A stretch of DNA of 64,000 bases from Chitinophagaceae bacterium (GCA_947488765.1 CANLAE010000002.1:124001-188000); one strand, 5' to 3'. Shown: positions 24,818-34,025, counted from the first letter of the stretch. Notes: generated by a model not told the origin, from the sequence alone. A program made the numbers and translations.

Positions 24818-26605
24818 TTACATTCTTTCCGGTACCTGAATTCCCAACACTTTCATTCCCGTTTTAATCACTTGTGCACAGTTTGTTGCAATTTGTAAGC
24901 GTAATTGTTTTTTCGCTTCACTTTCTGCGTTTGTGATAGAATGTTGCGAATAAAAAGAATTGAAAATTTGTGCAACATTGAAAACATAAATTGCAATTTT
25001 ACTAGGGTCATGTTCTGCAGCAGCTTCTGCTATGATTGTTGGGAACAACTCCAGTTGTACCAAAACATCCTTTTCTAATGGCAACAAAGTTGTATCGTTC
25101 AATCCCGGTACAATTGTTGTTGATGCTGCTTCATTTTTCCGTAAAATACTTTTAATCCGTGCATGGGTATATTGTACAAAAGGACCAGTAAATCCATGAA
25201 AATCGATACTTTCTTCGGGATTAAAAATCATTTTCTTTTTTGGGTCAACTCGCAATAAAAAAAACTTTAATGCACCTAAACCAATCGTATGATACAATTC
25301 ATTTAATTCAGTTTCCGTGAAGTCTTTTACCTTACCCAACTCTTCTGTTTTTTGTTGTGCAATTTGTAACATCGCTTTTACCAAATCATCTGCATCAACC
25401 ACAGTTCCTTCTCTGCTTTTCATTCGGCCTGTAGGTAATTCAACCATTCCATAACTTAAATGATGAATACCATTTGCACCGGGTAATTGTAGTTTTTGAC
25501 ATATTAACTTCAACACTTTCATGTGATAATTTTGCTCATCACCAATCACATAAATACTTTCAGCAGCATTAAATTCCTGATAACGCTGCTCTGCCAATCC
25601 AATATCTTGTGTGATATAGACAGAAGTTCCGTCCTTTCTTTGAACCAATTTTTCATCCAATCCTTCGCCGGTTAAATCTATCCAAACACTACTGTCTTCT
25701 TTGGTATAAAACACATTTTTTTGCAAGCCTTTTTCTACCAAGCCTTTACCCAACAAATACATTTCACTTTCATAATACATTTTATCAAAATCGCTGCCAA
25801 TAGTTTGATATGTTTTCCCAAATCCATCATAAACCCAACTATTCATTGTTTGCCACAACTCAATCACATCAGGCTTTCCGGCTTCCCAATCCAACAACAT
25901 TTGTTGGGTAGCTTTCATTATAGGTGCTTCTTTTTCTGCAGTATCTTTTGTAAATCCCTGAGCAACCAATGTTTCTACTTCAACCTTATAAGCATCATTA
26001 AATTTTACATAATAATCGCCTACAAAATGATCGCCTTTTGTATTGGTACTTTTTGGCGTTGCACCATTGGCAAAACGTTGCCAGGCTATCATACTTTTAC
26101 AAATATGAACGCCTCTGTCGTTTACTATACAAGTCTTATAAACGTCATTCCCATTGGCTTTTAAAATTTCTGCAATACTCCATCCCAAAAAATTATTCCT
26201 TAAATGTCCTAAGTGCAAAGGCTTATTGGTATTGGGAGAAGAATACTCAACCATAACTCTATTACCATTACTTTCTTTCATTCCGTATGCAGAATTATTG
26301 AATGCAATTTGTGCAAATTGTAACCAATAATTATTTGCAACAACAATATTTAAAAAGCCTTTCACAATATTAAATGATGCAATCAAATTTGAATTGTGTT
26401 GCATTAAATATGCACCAATTTCATTCCCTAATTCATCAGGAGATTTTTTTAATTGCTTTACAAATGCAAACAATACAACGGCATAATCCCCTTCAAACTC
26501 AGGCTTGGTAGCATTTACAGCAATTGCAGATACTTCTATTGGAAAGTCATAAAGCTGGTGAATTGCTTTAGCAGCAGCTTCCTTAATTTGTTGCACAACA
26601 CTCAT
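24818..26605 (-). CDS. argS: Arginine--tRNA ligase
   Basis: 595 residues, full length. Class I synthetase with HIGH signature as KPLHLGHLRNN (about residue 129), a KMSKS-like loop GRMKSREGTVV, the N-terminal Add-1 domain (FEGDYAVVLFAFVKQLKK) and the DALR anticodon-binding C-terminal domain ending MKVLGIQVPERM. Charges tRNA-Arg. Its last codon lies 66 bp from the tRNA-Leu gene, on the same strand. Confidence 0.98.
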   Translation of the reverse strand: MSVVQQIKEAAAKAIHQLYDFPIEVSAIAVNATKPEFEGDYAVVLFAFVKQLKKSPDELGNEIGAYLMQHNSNLIASFNIVKGFLNIVVANNYWLQFAQIAFNNSAYGMKESNGNRVMVEYSSPNTNKPLHLGHLRNNFLGWSIAEILKANGNDVYKTCIVNDRGVHICKSMIAWQRFANGATPKSTNTKGDHFVGDYYVKFNDAYKVEVETLVAQGFTKDTAEKEAPIMKATQQMLLDWEAGKPDVIELWQTMNSWVYDGFGKTYQTIGSDFDKMYYESEMYLLGKGLVEKGLQKNVFYTKEDSSVWIDLTGEGLDEKLVQRKDGTSVYITQDIGLAEQRYQEFNAAESIYVIGDEQNYHMKVLKLICQKLQLPGANGIHHLSYGMVELPTGRMKSREGTVVDADDLVKAMLQIAQQKTEELGKVKDFTETELNELYHTIGLGALKFFLLRVDPKKKMIFNPEESIDFHGFTGPFVQYTHARIKSILRKNEAASTTIVPGLNDTTLLPLEKDVLVQLELFPTIIAEAAAEHDPSKIAIYVFNVAQIFNSFYSQHSITNAESEAKKQLRLQIATNCAQVIKTGMKVLGIQVPERM

Positions 26606-26649
26606 AATACCTTAACATTTTGTGAATGCAAATCTAATTGATTAGCGCC

Positions 26650-26657
26650 TATCTTTG
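26650..26657 (+). promoter_or_regulatory. -7 promoter box for the GtrA-family gene
   Basis: TATCTTTG, exact TAnnTTTG. It overlaps the upstream GTG (26657) that could open the frame, so translation more likely starts at the ATG at 26672. Confidence 0.6.
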
Positions 26658-26671
26658 TGCCTATCATTTTT

Positions 26672-27175
26672 ATGTATCAAATTCACGAATTTACCCGAAA
26701 TTTAATTTTACAGTTTATAGATTTTTTCTATCCATTGTTTAAGAAAATCATGCCACTACAAACCTTCAGGTATGCAGCATGTGGTGGGTTTAATACTGTA
26801 TTGAGTATTGTTTTATATGCAGTGGCTTATAATTATATTTTCACCAGTGATACCATTCAATTAAGGGCAAACTTTGCTTTATCAAGACATATTGCCGCAG
26901 ATTACCTATTTGCTTTCTGGATTGCCTTTCCGATTGGTTTTTATTTAAGCAGATATGTTGTTTTTCAGGAATCTTCTTTACCCAAAAACGTGCAACTTTT
27001 CAGGTACTTTATTGTTACCTGCGGTGCAATGGGATTGAACTATATTTTTTTAAAATTTTTTGTGGAGGCCTTTGATATTAATGGACCAATTGCAAAAATA
27101 TTTACCACTGTTTTTGTAATTGCATTCAGTTATATTTCGCAAAGAAATTTTTCTTTCAAAGAAAAGCAGGCATAA
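26672..27175 (+). CDS. GtrA family membrane protein
   Basis: About 167 residues from the ATG at 26672 (a later ATG at 26750 begins MPLQTFRYAACGG, also plausible). Four transmembrane helices and the GtrA signature QTFRYAACGGFNT, with FPIGFYLSRYVVFQES and the basic end ISQRNFSFKEKQA. GtrA proteins are thought to help flip or transfer polyprenyl-linked sugars for cell-surface polysaccharides. Ends 3 bp before the convergent threonylcarbamoyl-AMP synthase gene. Confidence 0.85.
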   Translation: MYQIHEFTRNLILQFIDFFYPLFKKIMPLQTFRYAACGGFNTVLSIVLYAVAYNYIFTSDTIQLRANFALSRHIAADYLFAFWIAFPIGFYLSRYVVFQESSLPKNVQLFRYFIVTCGAMGLNYIFLKFFVEAFDINGPIAKIFTTVFVIAFSYISQRNFSFKEKQA

Positions 27176-27178
27176 TAT

Positions 27179-27745
27179 CTACCTCAATCTTTCCGGAGCT
27201 CCATTATTCCACTTCACAATTATGGAAGGCGATGCAACAGTTATTTCATCTTGCAGATGTTTAACTACATAATCAACTCCTTCAATAATTCTTGTATCTA
27301 TTTCTGAAAATATTTTAGGAGCTGCATGATTACTGATGTTTGCAGAAGTACTGACAATCGGTTTACGAAACCTTTTAATCAAGGTTTTACAAAACTCATC
27401 CGAACAAATACGCATTGCCACAGAACCGTCAACAGCCAGTACATTTTCTGCCAAACCAATTGCATTTTCATAAATAACTGTAGTGGGTGATTCGATCGTT
27501 TCTAAATAATCAAACACCGCCAAATCAACAGTAGCAATATGTTGCATCACTTCTCTTTCGCTAGATACCAAAACAACAAAGCTTTTATTGGCAGGTCTTT
27601 GCTTCAGTTCAATGATCCTTTCAACAGCAGCTGCATTTGTGGCATCGCATCCTATGCCCCATATTGTATCTGTAGGATATAAAATAATTCCACCGGCATG
27701 TAGAACCTTTAAACATTCTTCTATATCGCTTGTAAATGATTGCAT
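27179..27745 (-). CDS. tsaC: L-threonylcarbamoyladenylate synthase (Sua5/YciO/YrdC family)
   Basis: 188 residues. The family signature YPTDTIWGIGCDAT, the KxR motif ELKQRPANKSFVVLV and the SxN motif STSANIS are present. Makes threonylcarbamoyl-AMP for the t6A modification of ANN-decoding tRNAs. The short, single-domain form without a Sua5 C-terminal domain fits TsaC/YciO; the symbol is a best guess. Followed by nothing on its strand; preceded by the glycosyltransferase 15 bp upstream, likely one transcript. Confidence 0.88.
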   Translation of the reverse strand: MQSFTSDIEECLKVLHAGGIILYPTDTIWGIGCDATNAAAVERIIELKQRPANKSFVVLVSSEREVMQHIATVDLAVFDYLETIESPTTVIYENAIGLAENVLAVDGSVAMRICSDEFCKTLIKRFRKPIVSTSANISNHAAPKIFSEIDTRIIEGVDYVVKHLQDEITVASPSIIVKWNNGAPERLR

Positions 27746-27760
27746 TTTTTTAATTAAAAT

Positions 27761-28936
27761 TTAGATCAATAATTTTTGATAAACATTCATTACGGCTTCG
27801 GCACATTTTTGTTGTGTAAATTGTTGTGCATGTATCTTTCCTTTTGCAATCATTTCATTTCTCAAATTTTCATTATTCGCAATTTCATGCATTGCATTTG
27901 CCATTGCATGCACATCAAATGGTGACACATAGCATGCAGCATTGCCGCCTGTTTCGGGCATACAGGATACATTACTTATAATCACAGGAATATTGCTCCA
28001 CAAAGCTTCTAAAACCGGAATACCAAATCCTTCAAAAGTAGAAGGATAAATCATAGCAATCGCCTGCTGATAAATTGCAGGAAAGTCGGCAGCTGATGTA
28101 TAGGCGAATTCCTTTGCAGCAACATGGTCTGATAAGAAAATAATATCATTCAATAAATCATTTTCTTTTACATAATCTTTCACTAATTGTTTGTAAGTGC
28201 CTCCATCTCCTATTACAACCAATGGTATAGTAACATTGCTGAAAGATTGATTAATATTAGATTTGATGGCATGAATAGCTTTACATATCGTCAATAAATT
28301 TTTCCTTTCAATGATTGAACCTACATACAGAAAAAAATTGTCGGGCAATTGATACAATTGTTGAACACGTTTTTTTTCTTGCTCAGAAACTTCAACTCCA
28401 AATGCAGGATTGCAACTTTGATAACAAACTGAAATTTTTTCTGAGGAAACTTTATAAAAATCAATTAAATCATTTTTTGTTTGGTGGCTGATTGCAATAA
28501 TATGGTTGGCATTTACACAGGCATGCTTAAATTTTTTTCTGTAAATTTTTACATCAATTGGATTGTATTGTTCAGGGTTTCTTTCAAAAATCAAATCATG
28601 CATTGTTACTACAGATTTGACAGATGTATTTTGAATACCAAAAGGAATCTCATGACTCAATCCATGATAAATATCAATACCCAATTTTACCAAATCTTTT
28701 TTCACCCAACTACTTCTCCAAGCACTTCGAAAAATAGAGGCAGGAAAATGTGTAGGAATTATCGTTTTGATATTTTCAATTGAATCAATTTTGAATAAAT
28801 TGGTTTGTTTTGGTGTAAACAAATAATAATTATCTTCAACAAAATATTTTGCCAAAGATGAAATCAGGGTTCGGCTGTAATGACCCAATCCTGTTCCATT
28901 TGTAAATGCACGTTTTGCTTCAAATCCAATCTTCAT
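27761..28936 (-). CDS. Glycosyltransferase family 4 (GT-B) protein
   Basis: 391 residues. N-terminal acceptor domain with GTGLGHYSRTLI, C-terminal donor domain with FFLYVGSIIERKNL and the EX7E motif in STFEGFGIPVLEALW followed by NISNVSCMPET-like TGGNAACYV. A retaining sugar transferase, probably adding a hexose to a cell-surface glycan using an NDP-sugar. Transcribed with the tsaC-like gene. Confidence 0.9.
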   Translation of the reverse strand: MKIGFEAKRAFTNGTGLGHYSRTLISSLAKYFVEDNYYLFTPKQTNLFKIDSIENIKTIIPTHFPASIFRSAWRSSWVKKDLVKLGIDIYHGLSHEIPFGIQNTSVKSVVTMHDLIFERNPEQYNPIDVKIYRKKFKHACVNANHIIAISHQTKNDLIDFYKVSSEKISVCYQSCNPAFGVEVSEQEKKRVQQLYQLPDNFFLYVGSIIERKNLLTICKAIHAIKSNINQSFSNVTIPLVVIGDGGTYKQLVKDYVKENDLLNDIIFLSDHVAAKEFAYTSAADFPAIYQQAIAMIYPSTFEGFGIPVLEALWSNIPVIISNVSCMPETGGNAACYVSPFDVHAMANAMHEIANNENLRNEMIAKGKIHAQQFTQQKCAEAVMNVYQKLLI

Positions 28937-29067
28937 AATTACTTAAATAACACGATCGTATTAAATTACAAATTTGCAGCTTTAATTTGATTAAAGTTGT
29001 TTCTGCCTATGAAGTATTTTAAACTGAAATTGTAGCCAAAAGCATTGAGTAGTTTATTTAATTTACC

Positions 29068-29075
29068 TAAGTTTG
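29068..29075 (+). promoter_or_regulatory. -7 promoter box for the glutamine-amidotransferase gene
   Basis: TAAGTTTG matches TAnnTTTG and ends only 7 bp before the ATG at 29083, so the mRNA would have almost no leader. Confidence 0.5.
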
Positions 29076-29082
29076 TTGGGCT

Positions 29083-29916
29083 ATGAATTGGAATGAAAAG
29101 AAAATAAGAATCGCTGTGTTAGATATGAATGAAGGTCATTTCAATCAAGGCATGCGTTGTATCCGAGAAATAATCAATACCTGGAGTAGTCATATTCATA
29201 CAGATATTACACTTGATGAGTTTGAAGTTCGTATCAAAGAAGAATTACCGGATACAAGCTACGATATTTATATTTCAAGCGGAGGACCAGGTTCGCCACT
29301 TGAAAGTGAAGGTAGCAGCTGGGAAAAAAAATATTTTAACTGGTTAATAAACATGGAAGAATGGAATAGCCATTCTGAATTGATTCCCAAACATGTTTTT
29401 TTTATTTGTCATAGTTTTCAATTAGTTTGTCGTCATTACAAAATAGGAAATGTTTGCAAAAGAAAATCCACATCTTTCGGAGTTTTTCCAATGCATCAGT
29501 TAGAAAACGAACATGATGAAATTGTTTTTAATGGTTTGAACGAACCCTTCTATGCAGTTGACAGCAGAGATTATCAGGTAATTGAACCTGATTACCAACA
29601 ACTGAGAAAGATGGGTGCAACTATTTTGGCAATTGAAAAAGACAGACCGCATGTGCCTTTGGAAAGAGCAATCATGGCAATCCGTTTTAATGAATATTTT
29701 ATTGGTACACAATTTCATCCCGAGGCTGATGCAATTGGTATGAGTATGTATTTGCAACGTGCGGATAAAAAAGAAATCATCATCGCAACACATGGTGAAG
29801 CTAAGTGGCAAAACATGTTGGAACATTTGAGTGATCCTGATAAAATTCTATGGACTTACAATTGTATTCTGCCCAACTTTTTAAACAATGCAATTAAGGT
29901 ATTAGCCTTAGCATAA
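29083..29916 (+). CDS. Class I glutamine amidotransferase-like protein
   Basis: 277 residues. The fold is that of GMP-synthase/PuuD-type class I amidotransferases: YISSGGPGSPLES oxyanion segment, nucleophile elbow FFICHSFQLV (Cys about 109), and the His-Glu pair in GTQFHPEAD (about 212). The C-terminal ~60 residues are an unassigned extension. It directly precedes an ATP-grasp gene (55 bp), suggesting that ammonia from glutamine or a hydrolysed amide feeds a ligation. The product is unknown. Confidence 0.8.
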   Translation: MNWNEKKIRIAVLDMNEGHFNQGMRCIREIINTWSSHIHTDITLDEFEVRIKEELPDTSYDIYISSGGPGSPLESEGSSWEKKYFNWLINMEEWNSHSELIPKHVFFICHSFQLVCRHYKIGNVCKRKSTSFGVFPMHQLENEHDEIVFNGLNEPFYAVDSRDYQVIEPDYQQLRKMGATILAIEKDRPHVPLERAIMAIRFNEYFIGTQFHPEADAIGMSMYLQRADKKEIIIATHGEAKWQNMLEHLSDPDKILWTYNCILPNFLNNAIKVLALA

Positions 29917-29971
29917 ATCATTGTTTATAAACAACACTATCTTTCACTATATTACACATTAAATTATTACA

Positions 29972-31168
29972 ATGATTGCTGAAATAAGAAATAAATTCAA
30001 CACTCAATTTACCGAAGAAAAATACAAAGCTTTTATAGAAGAGTTACATAGTCAATATTTTGGTGCGTTAGAATTTAGAGTAGCTGAAACTCCCATATTT
30101 GTTGATAAGTTTTTTACTAAAAAAATGCTGGATACCTGCGAAAATATCATCGATGTAATTACCGGCTACAACTTTAAAACCCTTACCTCACATGCTATTC
30201 CGGGTAATGTACGTGTACCCAATGAACAAGATCACTGTCATTTTATTGCATTTGATTTTGGTATTTGTGAAAATGAAGCAGGTGAATTGGAACCTCAGTT
30301 AATTGAAATGCAAGGATTTCCATCACTATTTGCATACGAAGTTTATCTTGATATTACTCTCAGAAAACATTTTGAAATTCCGGAGAATTATTCTGCATAT
30401 TTAAATGGATTGGATGAAAAAAGTTACCTGTCATTATTGAAGGAAATAATAGTTGGTAATAACCACTCTGAAAATATAATTTTATTAGAAGTATTACCGC
30501 ATCAACAAAAAACAAGAATTGATTTTTATTTGACTGAAGCATATTTAGGTATCCCTGTTGTTTGTGTTAGCGAATTAATTAAGGAAGGAAAAAAAATATT
30601 TTATACTCGCAATAACCGAAAGATTGAAGTAACAAGAATTTACAACAGAGTTATTTTTGATGACTTACAAAAACAATCCACAGAAATTCAGGAAAAAGGA
30701 AAAATGTTATTGGAAGAATTGGATGTTGAATGGATTACACATCCCAATTGGTTTTACAGAATCAGTAAATACACATTGCCATTTATCAATCATCCGAATG
30801 TACCTTATACAAGATTTTTGAATGAGATAAAAGAGATCCCGGAAGACTTAGAAAATTATGTTTTAAAACCATTGTTTTCTTTTGCCGGTCAAGGTGTAAT
30901 TATTGATGTTACAAAAAATGATTTTGATAATGTACCCGATCCTGAAAATTGGATATTGCAACAAAAGGTCAAATATGCTGATGTTATTCCAACACCTGAT
31001 GGACACGCAAAAGCTGAAATAAGAATATTTTATTTTTGGAAAGAAGGCGATACAAGACCCATTGCCACAAATAATCTTGCTCGTTTAAGCAAAGGAAAAA
31101 TGATTGGTGTTCGATATAATCAAGATAAAAAATGGGTTGGTGGCACTACTGCATATTTTGAACAATAA
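29972..31168 (+). CDS. ATP-grasp-like ligase of unknown product
   Basis: 398 residues. N-terminal region with HFIAFDFGICENEAGELEPQ and IEMQGFPSLFAY, central KTRIDFYLTEAYLGIPVVCV, and C-terminal ATP-grasp-like blocks: YVLKPLFSFAGQGVIIDV (phosphate-binding loop), ENWILQQKVKYADVIPTP and KAEIRIFYFWKEG..RPIATNNLARLSKGKMIGVRYN. Arrangement recalls circularly permuted ATP-grasp and glutathionylspermidine-synthase-like enzymes, which join a carboxylate to an amine via acyl phosphate. The substrate cannot be inferred. Operon with the preceding amidotransferase. Confidence 0.7.
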   Translation: MIAEIRNKFNTQFTEEKYKAFIEELHSQYFGALEFRVAETPIFVDKFFTKKMLDTCENIIDVITGYNFKTLTSHAIPGNVRVPNEQDHCHFIAFDFGICENEAGELEPQLIEMQGFPSLFAYEVYLDITLRKHFEIPENYSAYLNGLDEKSYLSLLKEIIVGNNHSENIILLEVLPHQQKTRIDFYLTEAYLGIPVVCVSELIKEGKKIFYTRNNRKIEVTRIYNRVIFDDLQKQSTEIQEKGKMLLEELDVEWITHPNWFYRISKYTLPFINHPNVPYTRFLNEIKEIPEDLENYVLKPLFSFAGQGVIIDVTKNDFDNVPDPENWILQQKVKYADVIPTPDGHAKAEIRIFYFWKEGDTRPIATNNLARLSKGKMIGVRYNQDKKWVGGTTAYFEQ

Positions 31169-31178
31169 TGCTTCAAGC

Positions 31179-31985
31179 TTATTTCAAAATATTGAAAAAA
31201 TTATACTCAAATTTTAACAGGAGTCCATTTGGTGCAGTTCTGAGCATATTGCTGTAAATCTGGTATCTGTATGCAATATCAAGCCTTGCAACGCTATTAA
31301 AAATTAATTGTAATGATGGTGCAATATCTACATATGATTTGCCATTTCCCAACAAGCTTTGCCCCAACAACTCAATCATACAATTAAGATTTGTTTGATT
31401 GTAATTTGTATATTCTTTTGGTAACAATAATTTGCCTGCAGAGAAAGTATAATTTATTGCCTGATTACTTTGATTACTAGGAAATTTATTGACAATAGTA
31501 TTGTTCTGAGCTTGTTCAAAACTGACAGTTGAACTATAAGCATATTTGTGTATTAACTGAGTTGCAATCATGCCAAGTTCATATCCGGTATTGTGTCCTA
31601 CAGTTTCAATTTCATCTTGATGAATATCACTGTTGTTGAAGCTATATCTGCCAAAAGATGCCATTCGAAAATGACGATGCACATCTTCGACAGTTAACCA
31701 ACGATATTTTGCATAAAAACTTGCCCCCTCTGCAACCAATCCATTATTTCTTTTACTCAGAAATGATTGTCCATGCAACATTAATTTTTTATTTACTCCA
31801 ACCATCACTTCAGGCATTACATGGTAATTAATGGTTTTATCACTGTTGCCCATAAAACTGTTCATCAATCTTATTCCAATGCTCTTTGCAGGCATATTGC
31901 TTGCAGGTTCGGTAAAAACAAAAAGTTCTTGTGCAGAAGATTTCAAAGAAATTTGAAAGCATAGAAATAGCAATAATATTCGCAT
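31179..31985 (-). CDS. Outer-membrane beta-barrel protein of a heavy-metal type cluster
   Basis: 268 residues with a signal peptide (ending LKSSAQ) and alternating amphipathic strands with aromatic girdles, ending in NFFNILK. Not matched to a known transporter. It is last in a minus-strand run with a TlpA thioredoxin and two HMA-domain proteins, which suggests a role with copper or similar metals, by association only. Confidence 0.55.
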   Translation of the reverse strand: MRILLLFLCFQISLKSSAQELFVFTEPASNMPAKSIGIRLMNSFMGNSDKTINYHVMPEVMVGVNKKLMLHGQSFLSKRNNGLVAEGASFYAKYRWLTVEDVHRHFRMASFGRYSFNNSDIHQDEIETVGHNTGYELGMIATQLIHKYAYSSTVSFEQAQNNTIVNKFPSNQSNQAINYTFSAGKLLLPKEYTNYNQTNLNCMIELLGQSLLGNGKSYVDIAPSLQLIFNSVARLDIAYRYQIYSNMLRTAPNGLLLKFEYNFFNILK

Positions 31986-32455
31986 TATAACAACGATTTT
32001 ATTTTATTCTCCAAAGCCTTACCTGATAAGTTTACAGCAATTAATTTTCGTTCTTTATTCAATAAAAAAGTATTCGGAATATAAGCAACATTCCAGGTGT
32101 TTGCAAGTAACCCACCATTGTCTATTACGTGCGTCCATTTTGTATTATCCTCTTTTATTGCTTCTAACCAATCAGTTCTGCTTTGATCTACAGAAATACT
32201 AAAAATCTCAAACCCTTGTTGGTTAAATTTAGCATACAATCTTTTAAGTTCTTTATTAGATGCTCTGCAAGGTCCGCACCAACTTGCCCAAAAATCTATT
32301 AATACCACTTTACCCGTAAATGATGCCAATGAAACACTTTTATCATTGGTATTTTTTAAAGTAAAATTAGGAATTACAGTTCCTGTTTTTGGCTGTGCCA
32401 TTAAAGTAGAAATAGCAACAAAAGAAGTAAACAAAAGCAAAAAAATCTTTTTCAT
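31985..32455 (-). CDS. TlpA-like periplasmic thioredoxin
   Basis: About 156 residues from the ATG at 32455; a longer reading from 32482 adds nine residues before an obvious signal peptide (ending TLMAQ). Thioredoxin fold with catalytic WCGPC (in DFWASWCGPCRAS) and the cis-Pro region YIPNTFLL. Probably a thiol-disulphide reductase that keeps metal-ligand cysteines of the adjacent proteins reduced. Its stop overlaps the next gene's start by one base. Confidence 0.9.
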   Translation of the reverse strand: MKKIFLLLFTSFVAISTLMAQPKTGTVIPNFTLKNTNDKSVSLASFTGKVVLIDFWASWCGPCRASNKELKRLYAKFNQQGFEIFSISVDQSRTDWLEAIKEDNTKWTHVIDNGGLLANTWNVAYIPNTFLLNKERKLIAVNLSGKALENKIKSLL

Positions 32456-32487
32456 AAGTATATATTTATTATTAAAGTACAAATTAT

Positions 32488-33072
32488 TTAAATAGTTGCA
32501 TGATAAATTCTTGTATCAAGATTTTGTTCATTCTTTGGACAACATTTTTCAAAATAGCCTGTTTCATAACATTTCATTTTAGTATAACCATTATACTTTT
32601 TAAACTCTTTTGCGGATAGATATTTTTTATCAATCAGCTTAATTTGTATTTCCCCCGTAAGTGATTGGGGTTGTATATTTAAAAAATGATATGTTTTACC
32701 ACCAATTTCTACATGAGTATCATTTTTAATAGAAACATTGTTAAAATTGATAGTTGATTTTAAACTTGCAACTGAGAAACCTGCATCGGTAACAGCTTTT
32801 GAAATTACATCATAATCCACAACAACATTGGGTTTGAAGGAAATCAAGTAGGATGAATTTTTTATATCACTATCTACCGATTGCACAAAACTAATAGCTG
32901 ATAAAGATTTATAAATTGCTTTACTGCACATACTGCAGGTAAGTCCGCTTGCTTGTAACGAAACACTTTTGATTTGTGCCGAAGCAGCAACAGTGATTAA
33001 TAGGAAGAAACTAAAAATATAATTTTTCAAATCAAATAATTTGAATGATAAATAAAAAATAGAGGCTGACAT
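32488..33072 (-). CDS. Heavy-metal-associated (HMA) domain secreted protein
   Basis: 194 residues. N-terminal hydrophobic segment (YIFSFFLLITVAASAQ), then an HMA domain with GLTCSMCSKAI as the metal-binding CxxC loop and a ferredoxin-like pattern, then an unassigned C-terminal domain with HFLNIQPQSLTGEIQ and cysteines in KMKCYETGYFEKCC. The CxxC loop binds soft metals such as Cu(I). First ATG at 33072 is used. Confidence 0.75.
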   Translation of the reverse strand: MSASIFYLSFKLFDLKNYIFSFFLLITVAASAQIKSVSLQASGLTCSMCSKAIYKSLSAISFVQSVDSDIKNSSYLISFKPNVVVDYDVISKAVTDAGFSVASLKSTINFNNVSIKNDTHVEIGGKTYHFLNIQPQSLTGEIQIKLIDKKYLSAKEFKKYNGYTKMKCYETGYFEKCCPKNEQNLDTRIYHATI

Positions 33073-33135
33073 TTTTTGACTAGTCCTTTTTCGATTAGCT
33101 CAACATTACAAAAGAATGTCAACCTCTCTAACTAA

Positions 33136-33483
33136 TTATTGCTGTGGCTTTCTATCGTATTTGCAACAACCTGGCAATTTGTTGAAAGCAGCATCTGTAG
33201 CTCTTAAATCTTGTGTATCATAACCTGCATCTGCTACTTTTTGTTGAATTTTTTTGTTGTTACTTTTACTTGCTGCAAAAGTTACGTTTAGAATTTTACT
33301 TTCGTCGTTCCAGTCTGCAGTAGCTGCTCCTGCTGCTTTTGCTGCTTTTTCAATTTTAGTTTTGCACATATCACAGTTACCCCATACTTTAATTTTTTCT
33401 GTGGCAGTTGAATCTTTTGTTTGTGCAAATGAAAACATAGAAACGAATAAGAAAGTTAAAACCATTGTTAAATGCTTTTTCAT
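33136..33483 (-). CDS. Heavy-metal-associated (HMA) domain secreted protein
   Basis: 115 residues. Signal peptide ending MFSFAQ, HMA domain with the metal loop GNCDMCKTKIEKAAK and the second-half pattern KIQQKVADAGYDTQDL, and a cysteine pair near the end (PGCCKYD). Probably a periplasmic copper-type chaperone. Separated by 63 bp from the previous HMA gene on the same strand. Confidence 0.9.
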   Translation of the reverse strand: MKKHLTMVLTFLFVSMFSFAQTKDSTATEKIKVWGNCDMCKTKIEKAAKAAGAATADWNDESKILNVTFAASKSNNKKIQQKVADAGYDTQDLRATDAAFNKLPGCCKYDRKPQQ

Positions 33484-33564
33484 AATAATTGTTTTTTATA
33501 CACTCTTTTAATAAAGTGTAGATGGTTGAATAAATAAATAAATGAATTGATGAAACCCTTGTTG

Positions 33565-33583
33565 CTGTTGAAGTGTGCGACGC
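33565..33583 (-). repeat. Inverted copy of a 19-bp motif also at 48216-48234
   Basis: The minus strand here reads GCGTCGCACACTTCAACAG, an exact match to the plus strand at 48216-48234. The flanking TGAAACCCTTGTTG (33551-33564) also resembles TGAAACTCCTGTTG (48202-48215) but in the same orientation, so the core is inverted relative to its flank. Lies between the HMA and HYC_CC_PP genes. Confidence 0.6.
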
Positions 33584-33644
33584 CACTACAGCTGAACAAT
33601 GAGATACTGTTTGGCTAAAAAAATGAGCTTGAAAAAGAGAGTGA

Positions 33645-34025
33645 TTAAATTAAAAAAACACAATTGTGTATATAAATATTTTGTCGCAAAAATTGCGGTG
33701 GGGCATTCGTGAAAGTACTTTTATTTGCTTCAATACTTTGCAAAAAATCTTGTGATGCAATAGTATGAATTGATATAGAACTTAAAGGAGTTTGAATAGA
33801 AAAATCGTTAACAGAAAATTTATGGCTGTCTTCTATCTTAATTAACTTGTGTGTGGTTTTGCAACAGCCTCCTGTTTTTTTGGTTTTGCATCCACATAAA
33901 TTTTTGGCAAGTACATCAATTTTAGTGCTGCTTAATTTTCCCATGCAGTAATGCAAATTAACCACTACTCCACTGCTTACAGTAAAATAAAGAATAGCGA
34001 CAAAAGAAACGATTAATTTTTTCAT
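33645..34025 (-). CDS. HYC_CC_PP family protein
   Basis: 126 residues with a hydrophobic N-terminal segment. The three defining motifs appear in order: LHYCMGKL, a cysteine-rich GCKTKKTGGCCKTTHKL, and NAPPQFL. The family is found in Bacteroidota next to copper-type genes; a metal-binding envelope role is inferred. It is in the same strand and run as the HMA genes. Confidence 0.85.
   Translation of the reverse strand: MKKLIVSFVAILYFTVSSGVVVNLHYCMGKLSSTKIDVLAKNLCGCKTKKTGGCCKTTHKLIKIEDSHKFSVNDFSIQTPLSSISIHTIASQDFLQSIEANKSTFTNAPPQFLRQNIYIHNCVFLI

Noticed and set aside
24665-24898. Plus-strand frame beginning in the tRNA (CPRLDSNQH-type)
   Set aside because: A well-known artefact of translating antisense tRNA, and it overlaps argS.
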